This document shows positions 18,711-26,253 of a stretch of 64,000 nt of DNA, one piece after another. Within the stretch, counting starts at the first letter, position 1. Each line of letters starts with the position of its first letter. This stretch comes from Hirschia sp964351655 (lineage in GTDB: Bacteria > Pseudomonadota > Alphaproteobacteria > Caulobacterales > Hyphomonadaceae), in contig CAYGPD010000010.1 of NCBI GenBank assembly GCA_964351655.1, positions 15,134 through 79,133 on the forward strand, given 5' to 3'. A model generated the notes under the pieces. That model was not told the origin of the DNA. It searched no databases and worked only from the letters and a program-made list of their open reading frames with translations. The position numbers and the translations under genes are program-made.

Positions 18711-19467
18711 ACTCCACGCTCAAAACCTTTCATATAAAACCAAAACCGCAAGCTTGCTCGAGGATGCCTCATTTACATTGCAACAAGGTGAGCTTGTTGT
18801 GTTGCTTGGCCCTAATGGTGCTGGAAAGAGCACTCTTTTACGTGCAGCGCTAGGATTAATAAAACCATCAGCTGGTTGCGCGACTTTAAATGATACCAAC
18901 GTCCAGCAGCTTTCTCCAATTGAGCGCGCACGGGGTGTATCCTATCTGCCGCAAATTCGCCCCCTAGCGTGGCCAAATAATGTGAAGGATGTTGTCGCAT
19001 TGGGGCGTTTTTCCCATGGCGCAAACATGGGGAAGCTCAGCGCGACTGATGAGCATGCAGTAAACCAAGCAGTGGGTGCATGCGACCTTGAACATCTTAC
19101 CCGCAGAAATGCAGATACACTTTCCGGCGGTGAGCTTGCTCGTGTTCATTGTGCCCGCGTATTTGCTGCTCAAGCTCCACTTGTTATTGCTGATGAACCT
19201 GTTGCAGCGTTAGACCCTCGTCACCAATTTCGGGTCATGGATCTTTTTTCTGAATATGTGAAACGCGGAAACGGCGCACTAATTGTCTTGCATGATATAA
19301 GTCTTGCAGCACGATATGCTGACCGATTGATTTGGATGAAAGATGGAAAAATATCGGCAGATGGATCACCTCAGCAAACATTATCTGAAGAACGTCTCGC
19401 TGATATTTACGGTGTAAAATCAGAAGTGGATGGAAACAAGGTAACTATAGAAGGCACAATTGAGTAG
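18703..19467 (+). CDS. btuD: BtuD-type ABC transporter ATP-binding protein
   Basis: A 254-residue ATPase. The Walker A motif is GPNGAGKST, the Q-loop is LPQIRPL, the signature is LSGGELARV, Walker B is PLVIADEPVAALD and the switch His is in LHDISLAA. The start was set at ATG 18703, preceded by ACAGG and overlapping the permease stop by 8 nt; the frame is open 45 nt further upstream inside btuC. Next to BtuC and BtuF it should energise cobalamin import. Confidence 0.93.
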   Translation: MSKLHAQNLSYKTKTASLLEDASFTLQQGELVVLLGPNGAGKSTLLRAALGLIKPSAGCATLNDTNVQQLSPIERARGVSYLPQIRPLAWPNNVKDVVALGRFSHGANMGKLSATDEHAVNQAVGACDLEHLTRRNADTLSGGELARVHCARVFAAQAPLVIADEPVAALDPRHQFRVMDLFSEYVKRGNGALIVLHDISLAARYADRLIWMKDGKISADGSPQQTLSEERLADIYGVKSEVDGNKVTIEGTIE

Positions 19468-20410
19468 TATCTGGCTTATTTGTCTCGCTTGGCTGATTGA
19501 AGCATGTGTCGGCTGGCCAGAGGGATTATTCAAACGAATAAAACATCCAGTTGTTTGGCTTGCAATTCCGATTCAGTGGTTTGATTGTCACCTTAATATT
19601 TCCACCTATTCGCACGTGACTCGATACGTCTTAGGATGTGTCTCAACTCTCCTAACCGTCATAACAACCACTCTAATCGCTTTAGCAATCAGTATGCTTC
19701 TACCCAACACCCATTGGGGTTTCTTTATTGAAGCAGCTATCGCTTCAAGCCTTATCGCCTCTAGAAGTCTCTATTCACACGTTGCAAATGTTCTGCCGCC
19801 CTTGATTCAGAAAGATATTGAACAAGCCCGCAAATCTGTAAGCATGATAGTCGGACGAGACCCAAACCAACTGAATGAAACGGCTATTACCCGCGCAAGC
19901 ATAGAAAGCTTGGCAGAAAATACATCTGACGGTGTGATAGCACCTTTATTCTGGGGCGCTATATTCGGCCTACCTGGAATAGTAGCATATAAAACCATCA
20001 ACACATTCGACTCAATGATTGCACATCGATCAAACAAGTATCTTGCATATGGAGGATTTGCTGCGCGTTTAGATGATGTTGCGAACATAATACCCGCAAG
20101 ACTAACCGGATTTATATTCGCATTTTCGAGCCTCAAATCTAGAAGTTTCAAAGTGATGTTCAAAGACGCGCCAAAACATAGATCTCCAAACGCAGGCTGG
20201 CCCGAAGCCGCAATTGCTGGAGCACTCAATATAAGACTGTCGGGACCGCGCACATATAATAACCAAACAAATAATGAACCATGGCTCAATGAGAAGGCAG
20301 AAGACCCAAGTCCACGACACTTAAAACAGGGGTTGTCTCTCTATATAACTTCGATGATTTTTACGGCGTTTTTACTCATAGTTTTCGCAGTTTCAGGAGA
20401 GGTCTTGTGA
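19460..20410 (+). CDS. cbiB: Adenosylcobinamide-phosphate synthase
   Basis: A 316-residue membrane enzyme (called CobD in alphaproteobacteria, CbiB in Salmonella) that attaches (R)-1-amino-2-propanol or its phosphate to adenosylcobyric acid. Motifs: ARKSVSMIVGRD, ASIESLAENTSDGVIAPLFW, YKTINTFDSMIAHRS and the C-terminal SPNAGWPEAAIAGAL. Start is TTG at 19460, overlapping btuD by 8 nt. It is inside the riboswitch-controlled operon and coupled to the next gene by a 4-nt overlap. With no corrin-ring genes in view, it may serve cobyric-acid salvage. Confidence 0.93.
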   Translation: MSSIWLICLAWLIEACVGWPEGLFKRIKHPVVWLAIPIQWFDCHLNISTYSHVTRYVLGCVSTLLTVITTTLIALAISMLLPNTHWGFFIEAAIASSLIASRSLYSHVANVLPPLIQKDIEQARKSVSMIVGRDPNQLNETAITRASIESLAENTSDGVIAPLFWGAIFGLPGIVAYKTINTFDSMIAHRSNKYLAYGGFAARLDDVANIIPARLTGFIFAFSSLKSRSFKVMFKDAPKHRSPNAGWPEAAIAGALNIRLSGPRTYNNQTNNEPWLNEKAEDPSPRHLKQGLSLYITSMIFTAFLLIVFAVSGEVL

Positions 20411-21399
20411 GTGTAGACTTACAACATGGTGGCTCATTGGACCACATGCAGCAGGTATTCCCTTCTGCACCAACTCCTTGGCTAGATCTATCTACAGGGA
20501 TCAACCCTTGGCCTTACCCTCTCTCCAACATAGAAATCAGTGACCTTGATCACCTTCCTACAAAAAGAAGTTTTGAAAACTGTCGCGATTCAATGTCTGC
20601 TGCATTCCTTTGTCCAGCTGATACCATCTTGCCTACACCAGGAAGCGAAATTCTGATCCGTTTACTTCCAACAATACTACAACCCAATACAATAGCTATT
20701 CTCTCACCCAGCTATAGCGATCATGCCAATGCGTGGCAGAGAGCAGGTTTCTCAGTTATTGAAACCGGCAATCCTATCAATCATCTCGAAAACGTAGATT
20801 GTATTGTAGTATGCAACCCCAACAATCCTGACGGACGTACCTTTAACTTTGAAACACTTACAACGCTTCACTCAGCGATGCGCAAACGTAATGGGTGGCT
20901 TATTATTGATGAGGCGTATAACGACCTTTATCCACATTTGAGTTTCACCTCACAAGCTGGATCAAATAATCTTATTATTCTTAAATCCGTAGGAAAGTTT
21001 TATGGTCTAGCTGGTTTACGTTTGGGCGCATTGATCGCCCCCCCTCCTGTTCTAAACGCGATGTCTGACCGTTTGGGCGTCTGGAGTATTTCAGATTTTG
21101 TTTTAAATGTTGGCGCAGAAGTTTATCAAAACAGTAAATGGAAGCTTCAAACGCGTAACCGCCTTAAAGAGGCTTCACAGCGGTTGAACACCCTGCTGTC
21201 TCAATCAGGATTAACTATAGCTGGCAGCACTGACCTATTTAGCTTTGTCTCAACGCCAAACTCACATGACCTTTGGGAACATCTCGCAGATAATGGCATT
21301 TACACACGCCGTTTTGCTTGGAGTAAGACGCATTTAAGAATTGGTATCCCACCGTCTGAACAAGCAGAAATCAGATTAATGAACACACTCAACCTTTGA
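20407..21399 (+). CDS. cobC: L-threonine-O-3-phosphate decarboxylase
   Basis: A 330-residue PLP-dependent aminotransferase-fold enzyme that makes (R)-1-amino-2-propanol phosphate, the linker of the nucleotide loop. The N-terminal HGGSLDHMQQVFP and LDLSTGINPWPYP are typical of the family. VVCNPNNPDGRTF, IIDEAYNDLYP and the PLP-lysine region LKSVGKFYGLAGLRLG follow. Start is GTG at 20407, overlapping cbiB by 4 nt. The symbol uses the alphaproteobacterial name CobC (CobD in Salmonella). It supplies the substrate for the preceding CbiB enzyme and converges on cobU with an 11-nt overlap. Confidence 0.92.
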   Translation: MSVDLQHGGSLDHMQQVFPSAPTPWLDLSTGINPWPYPLSNIEISDLDHLPTKRSFENCRDSMSAAFLCPADTILPTPGSEILIRLLPTILQPNTIAILSPSYSDHANAWQRAGFSVIETGNPINHLENVDCIVVCNPNNPDGRTFNFETLTTLHSAMRKRNGWLIIDEAYNDLYPHLSFTSQAGSNNLIILKSVGKFYGLAGLRLGALIAPPPVLNAMSDRLGVWSISDFVLNVGAEVYQNSKWKLQTRNRLKEASQRLNTLLSQSGLTIAGSTDLFSFVSTPNSHDLWEHLADNGIYTRRFAWSKTHLRIGIPPSEQAEIRLMNTLNL

Positions 21400-21907
21400 G
21401 CACGAGCGGTAAACCAGCAGCCATAAACTCAACTCTATTCGCTGCAGCTGCAATTGCTTGATTTAATCGACCTTGTTCATCGCGAAATGCACGCCCTAAC
21501 GGTGTATCTGGCACTAAACCAAGACCCACCTCATTTGACACCAATATGATATCGGTAGCAGCGGTTTTAAATGAACTGACTAAGAGCTTTGTTTCTGTTA
21601 GAACATCTCTTTGATCATGCATCAAATTTGACAACCAAAGAGTCAAGCAATCAACCAACAACACACTTTGAGAATTCGCATTTTGAGTTATCGCACTCGC
21701 AATATCAAGAGGCGCTTCTATTGTCGTCCATCCTTGTTTGCGATCTTGTTGATGGCGTCTAATCCTTTCTTCCATTTCGGTATCAAACGCCTGTCCAGTC
21801 GCAATATATATACGCTTTGAGTGGAGTGATTCAGCTATTAATTGTGCGTGTTGGCTTTTACCCGACCGCGCACCACCTAGAATGAAATATACTGTCATCG
21901 TGCTCAA
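21389..21907 (-). CDS. cobU: Bifunctional adenosylcobinamide kinase / adenosylcobinamide-phosphate guanylyltransferase
   Basis: A 172-residue enzyme (CobU/CobP) that phosphorylates adenosylcobinamide and then adds GMP. The P-loop is GGARSGKSQHA near the start. Other family motifs are YIATGQAFDTEMEERIRRHQ, LVDCLTLWLSNL and NEVGLGLVPDTPLGRAFRDEQG. The start is probably TTG at 21907 with AAGAG upstream; ATG at 21898 is the alternative. It is on the strand opposite the riboswitch operon, so it needs its own promoter in the 136-bp gap shared with the antiporter gene. Confidence 0.94.
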   Translation of the reverse strand: MSTMTVYFILGGARSGKSQHAQLIAESLHSKRIYIATGQAFDTEMEERIRRHQQDRKQGWTTIEAPLDIASAITQNANSQSVLLVDCLTLWLSNLMHDQRDVLTETKLLVSSFKTAATDIILVSNEVGLGLVPDTPLGRAFRDEQGRLNQAIAAAANRVEFMAAGLPLVLKG

Positions 21908-22043
21908 TGGTACTCTTCAGGGCTACAAAACATCCGATAATTGTAGTCACATTAACTTAAAAAAATATAGAGCTAGCTATCACTGAACTGGCCTATAGGA
22001 TAACCATTTGGTCGTATTAAGCAAATAGAATCAGAAGGTATTC

Positions 22044-23978
22044 ATGGATATAGGGATTGTTATTCTTGCTGTCTCCGCATTGTGTGCGGGTGCAATTCTT
22101 GCAGGCGCTGCAGGACAAAAGATTGATGCTCCACTACTCCTTGTTTTTCTGCTTGCAGGTATGCTCGCTGGCCGGGAAGGTCCAGGCGGTATTGCGATAG
22201 ATGCAGATCAAACCGTCCTTATCTGGACCTCAGCTGCCTTGGCCGCAATCTTGTTTGAAGGTGGATTGCGCACAAAGCCCAGCATTTTCAAAGAAGGGCT
22301 TAAACCGGGAATATCGCTGGCAGTAGTCGGCACACTCACAACTGCATTCCTAATTGCACCATTTGCACATTGGGCATTTGGTCTGGATTGGCGCGCATCC
22401 TTACTTGTTGGTGCAATTGTTAGCTCAACTGATGCTGCTGCTGTTTTTGCGCTTGCTGCAACTGGCCTTAAACTCCCCAAAAAAGTCGCTGCGGCACTAG
22501 AAGTGGAATCGGGGTTTAATGACCCGCTCGCAATTTTTTTAGTGCTCGGACTATCAACTTCTATTGCCATAGAACCACTTACCACGAGCGACTGGATCAT
22601 TAGTCTCGTAACAAAAGTTGGCATAGGAACACTCGTTGGTGGAGCTTTTGGATATTGCGCCCCTATTTTGTTATCTCGGCTTCATCTTCCCAGCGGTCTG
22701 ATGGCTATTTTAATGGCAGCGCTCGGGTTTATGTCTTTTGGGATGGCCGAAACTTTAGGGGGAAGCGGGTTCCTTGCCATCTACCTAGCCGGGGTGACTA
22801 TTGCCATGCGCGCGCCTAGTCGTGCGCAACAAGCCGGTGCTGTTCTGGATGGAATTGCATGGCTATCACAGACCAGCCTTTTTCTCGTGCTAGGACTACT
22901 TATAACCCCCTCTCACCTAAGTTCCGTCGCTCTACCTGCCTTAGGTGTATCCCTCGCGCTTATCTTTTTAGCACGCCCAATCGCAACGGTTCTTTCATTG
23001 GCTGCTTTTAAGTACAGAATACGCGATATGACCTTCGTCGCATGGACAGGACTGCGAGGCGCGACTCCTGTTTTTCTAGGACTTCTACCAGCTGCACTAG
23101 GTGTCCCTAATGGTAACCTATATCTCTCCGCTGCCGCAGTAATCGTCCTACTTTCATTAGTTATTCAAGGGTGGACAGCACCAGTGGTAGGGCGTGCTCT
23201 CAAACTGAATGAGGGTGATGATGCACCTATGGATCGCGGAGAAACATTTGCGCGATTTGGTGCCGTAGGTGCTTCAATTGCTGTGGGCGCATGGTTTTCA
23301 TTCTCACTCGCTCCCTCCTCTAGCCTGGAAAGTCCAACAACAAATACAATTGCCTCGCTTCAACATGCGCTAGAGAATGCAGAAACAATTCCTACAGCTT
23401 TTCCTGCCGAGTTTTCTAACCTTCCACCCGTTGAAAAGAAATCTCTATTTATTCATACGCTAAGAGATGTTTTAAATCGTATGAACACTGAAATAGAACT
23501 TGATCGCGCGCAACTTAGAACCCTGCTTGAACGTCTTAAATCACGAGGTCGTCTTACACTTGCAGAGGAAAGCAGTGTCAGCACTATTGCAAAAAAATAT
23601 AACCTACCATTCAATTTGCCTAATAAACTGCTTCAACAAATAGATATAGTTCCCGTCGATATTGCTATTGCACAAGCTGCTTTAGCCACAGGATGGGGTA
23701 ATTCTAATAGTGCAGTAGTTCAAAATGCTGTTTTTGGAAGGGATACTCAATCTGGGTACGACTCGCTGCTTGATGCAGCATATGGATTAGCTGCTCTGTA
23801 CGCGAGCCACCCTGAATTTGAACCTTTTCGCCATGAGCGAACCAAAATAAGGACGGAAGGTAAGGTTCCCAACGCGCCTAAACTTATTCCCTTTCTAGGC
23901 CCATTTGCTGCAGATGGAGCTGCCTACATTGAGCAAGTTTCGGCGGTTGTTCAAAGTTTAGAAACAGCCCCACAGTAA
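22044..23978 (+). CDS. Cation/proton antiporter (CPA1, NhaP2/CvrA-like) fused to a Bax-like glucosaminidase-fold domain
   Basis: A 644-residue inner-membrane protein. Residues 1 to about 390 are a CPA1 antiporter with the ion-site motifs SSTDAAAVFALAA and VESGFNDPLAIF. No cytoplasmic TrkA-C domain follows. Instead there is an extra hydrophobic segment (about 408-430, RFGAVGASIAVGAWFSFSLA), which should carry the chain to the periplasm. From about 453 a domain resembles E. coli Bax and other glucosaminidase-family proteins: LPPVEKKSLFIHTLRDVL, then IDIVPVDIAIAQAA, then YDSLLDAAYGLAALYASHPEF. Where active members read AQAALESGWG, this one has AQAALATGWG (543-552), so the catalytic Glu is Ala548. 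The domain may bind the cell wall without cutting it. The fusion is supported by a single uninterrupted reading frame. Confidence 0.85.
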   Translation: MDIGIVILAVSALCAGAILAGAAGQKIDAPLLLVFLLAGMLAGREGPGGIAIDADQTVLIWTSAALAAILFEGGLRTKPSIFKEGLKPGISLAVVGTLTTAFLIAPFAHWAFGLDWRASLLVGAIVSSTDAAAVFALAATGLKLPKKVAAALEVESGFNDPLAIFLVLGLSTSIAIEPLTTSDWIISLVTKVGIGTLVGGAFGYCAPILLSRLHLPSGLMAILMAALGFMSFGMAETLGGSGFLAIYLAGVTIAMRAPSRAQQAGAVLDGIAWLSQTSLFLVLGLLITPSHLSSVALPALGVSLALIFLARPIATVLSLAAFKYRIRDMTFVAWTGLRGATPVFLGLLPAALGVPNGNLYLSAAAVIVLLSLVIQGWTAPVVGRALKLNEGDDAPMDRGETFARFGAVGASIAVGAWFSFSLAPSSSLESPTTNTIASLQHALENAETIPTAFPAEFSNLPPVEKKSLFIHTLRDVLNRMNTEIELDRAQLRTLLERLKSRGRLTLAEESSVSTIAKKYNLPFNLPNKLLQQIDIVPVDIAIAQAALATGWGNSNSAVVQNAVFGRDTQSGYDSLLDAAYGLAALYASHPEFEPFRHERTKIRTEGKVPNAPKLIPFLGPFAADGAAYIEQVSAVVQSLETAPQ

Positions 23979-24115
23979 GTCTTAGAAAAAAGGCTGACAA
24001 ATCAGAACTATTTTTGTATGACACGCGACTATAATTCATTTCGATAATCTTTAGGATAGTTCTACACCTTTAGAAAGAATTGAAATAAATGGCCGTTCCC
24101 CCCAAGGAAACCAAA

Positions 24116-25753
24116 ATGTCAGACGCTCAAACAGCACTTCCCAAGCGATCCAAGTCACCGTTTAGGGCAATAAATATAGCTCTAAAAATGCTTTCACGCG
24201 GTATCCAACATGAGGAAGTGGTATCAAACGTCCGTGAAGGTGGGCAATTATCGGGGCGCTATCTATTTATGATTGTCATGTCGTGCGCAATCGCGACATT
24301 GGGCCTATTGCTATCTTCACCCGCAGTAATAATTGGTGCAATGCTAATTTCCCCACTAATGGGACCTATCATGTTGATGGGATTTTCACTCAGCACATTA
24401 GACCTCATTGCACTGCGGCGTTCAATTTTTTCGATGGCATGTGGTGTATTAAGTGCACTCGCTATTTCAATATTTATCGTGAAACTATCACCACTTACAG
24501 AAGCTACCCCAGAGATACTTGCGCGTACTCGACCTAATTTTTTCGATCTACTTGTAGCAATATTTTCTGGTTTAGCCGGCGGTTACGCCGTTATACACAA
24601 AAAGGGCGAAACAATAGTGGGCGTTGCAATTGCTACCGCACTTATGCCTCCCCTTGCTGTCGCAGGATACGGTATAGCTGTAGGAGCCCCGCAAGTTGCT
24701 GGAGGTGCATTCTTTCTCTTCATGACCAACTTACTTGCAATCGCCCTTTCAGTTACATTGTTGTCAAGACTACATGGTTTTGGACGCGAACATGGCCGCA
24801 CAATGACATTCTGGCAAACAGGATTAATTCTGCTTGTATTTGGTGCTTTGTCCGTCCCACTTGTTATAGCCTTACGCGACATAGCTTATGAGACAAACGT
24901 GACCCACACAGTCAAAGAATCTCTTACAGACCCATTTCAAGTCGGCAATGCACGCGTCTCTGATATGTCAATTGGATTTCCTCGTTCAGGCCCTATTGCT
25001 GTTGAAGCAACGGTACTAACACGTAGTCGAAATATAGATGCTGAAACAACACTGGAAGAAACTCTAGCTACTCGTCTAGGTCGAGCAGTTTCCATAGATC
25101 TAGACCAGATTTTGGTAAATGAAGATCAAGATGTCCAGCAGTTCAAATTTCTTAAATTGGCTGAATCATCACTCGCGGCCCCATTGCGCGCCGAACTTAG
25201 CAGCTTCAAAAACCTTGCAGAACAGAGACGAACTGAAGTCGAAATCCGAAATGCCGCGTCATTTCCTTTAAAAGCTGCAGATATTGACGCCCAAACCCAT
25301 CGTGCAACCTTTTATGGTGCTGCCACATTAGACTACCCAATCTCAGCTTGGCGCGCATCTGAGGCAGCGATGGCAAGTAATTTTCCAGAATGGAACGTCA
25401 CAGTTAACCCTCCAATTATGGAATTACCGGTAATTACATTCACAGAGGGAAAGGCAGACTTGTCCGAGGCCTCAATGAAGACAATAGAAGACTGTGTCTG
25501 GGCCTTGAGCCGCTGGGATGTCGGTACTGTGGAGGTTGTAGGCTATGCGTCAACGTCCGGCGACGTTCAACGTTTCGACAACCATGCTCTTGCGTATCGA
25601 CGTGCTGAAGCAGCCGCTGCCTTACTAAGAGAAGCAGGCCTAAACGCACGACCTGTTGGTGAATACCGTGCCTTCAACCAAAGCTCAGACGAACGCGCCT
25701 TCGGGCGTCTTCGATTTCAATCTGTACTGATACGTCCTGCACGCGAAGAATAG
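24116..25753 (+). CDS. DUF389 membrane protein with C-terminal OmpA-like domain
   Basis: A 545-residue protein. The first part (about 25-260) is a DUF389 membrane domain with several helices and the family lines SSPAVIIGAMLISPLMGPIM and ATALMPPLAVAGYGIAVG. A periplasmic linker follows. The last 105 residues (from about 440) form an OmpA/MotB-type domain: ITFTEGKADLSEASMKTIED, VEVVGYAST, NHALAYRRAEAAAALL. In classical OmpA domains the GHTD motif holds the Asp that grips diaminopimelate; here it reads GYAS, while the Arg of the RAEA helix is kept. Start chosen at 24116 because AAGGA lies about 7 nt upstream; an ATG at 24089 lacks this. DUF389 function is unknown. It lies downstream of the antiporter fusion and 13 nt before a DUF2946 gene. 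Confidence 0.85.
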   Translation: MSDAQTALPKRSKSPFRAINIALKMLSRGIQHEEVVSNVREGGQLSGRYLFMIVMSCAIATLGLLLSSPAVIIGAMLISPLMGPIMLMGFSLSTLDLIALRRSIFSMACGVLSALAISIFIVKLSPLTEATPEILARTRPNFFDLLVAIFSGLAGGYAVIHKKGETIVGVAIATALMPPLAVAGYGIAVGAPQVAGGAFFLFMTNLLAIALSVTLLSRLHGFGREHGRTMTFWQTGLILLVFGALSVPLVIALRDIAYETNVTHTVKESLTDPFQVGNARVSDMSIGFPRSGPIAVEATVLTRSRNIDAETTLEETLATRLGRAVSIDLDQILVNEDQDVQQFKFLKLAESSLAAPLRAELSSFKNLAEQRRTEVEIRNAASFPLKAADIDAQTHRATFYGAATLDYPISAWRASEAAMASNFPEWNVTVNPPIMELPVITFTEGKADLSEASMKTIEDCVWALSRWDVGTVEVVGYASTSGDVQRFDNHALAYRRAEAAAALLREAGLNARPVGEYRAFNQSSDERAFGRLRFQSVLIRPAREE

Positions 25754-25766
25754 AAAAGTAAAATAC

Positions 25767-26180
25767 GTGACCATCCACCTTCAACGCATCTTTATGAGTC
25801 TTGCCTTTGTCGCAATACTTATGCGTGCTGTTGTACCTACTGGTTGGATGTTAGCACCTGATGCTGAAACCGGTGATATATCCATACAACTTTGTTCTGG
25901 GCGTACAGTTTATTGGAATCCTGACAGCGGGAGTTTTCCTAATCTGGATCACTCCGATGATGACGTCAGCCCCCATACGCCAACAGATACAGACAACGCA
26001 ATATCAAACTGCCCATTCGCAATGGCGACATCTCTCATTGTCCCATCAGCTGCCTCTTACCGTGTATACTCAGTATCTTATCAGAAAATTGCTCACATAC
26101 GTCCGCCGGTACGAGGCCCGCCCCCTTACAAAGTAATTTCAGCGCCACTCCCTGCGCGAGGACCTCCTCTCTACACCTGA
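25767..26180 (+). CDS. DUF2946 family small exported protein
   Basis: A 137-residue protein starting at GTG with an uncleaved-looking hydrophobic N-terminus (LAFVAILMRAVVPTGWML), the usual opening of DUF2946 proteins. Two cysteines in spaced positions (LCSG and NCPF) and the ending RPPVRGPPPYK, PARGPPLYT are also typical. DUF2946 genes are often found with metal-related, especially copper-related, TonB receptors, and a TonB receptor follows here after 73 nt. The role is unknown; membrane-associated metal handling is an inference. It follows the DUF389 gene by 13 nt, so the three may be co-transcribed. Confidence 0.75.
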   Translation: MTIHLQRIFMSLAFVAILMRAVVPTGWMLAPDAETGDISIQLCSGRTVYWNPDSGSFPNLDHSDDDVSPHTPTDTDNAISNCPFAMATSLIVPSAASYRVYSVSYQKIAHIRPPVRGPPPYKVISAPLPARGPPLYT

Positions 26181-26253
26181 CCTTAGAAAACCCTATATGT
26201 CAGTCCGCACATGGCGCATAAGCCAGTGCAGTTAAGAGAATCTGTAAACAATC

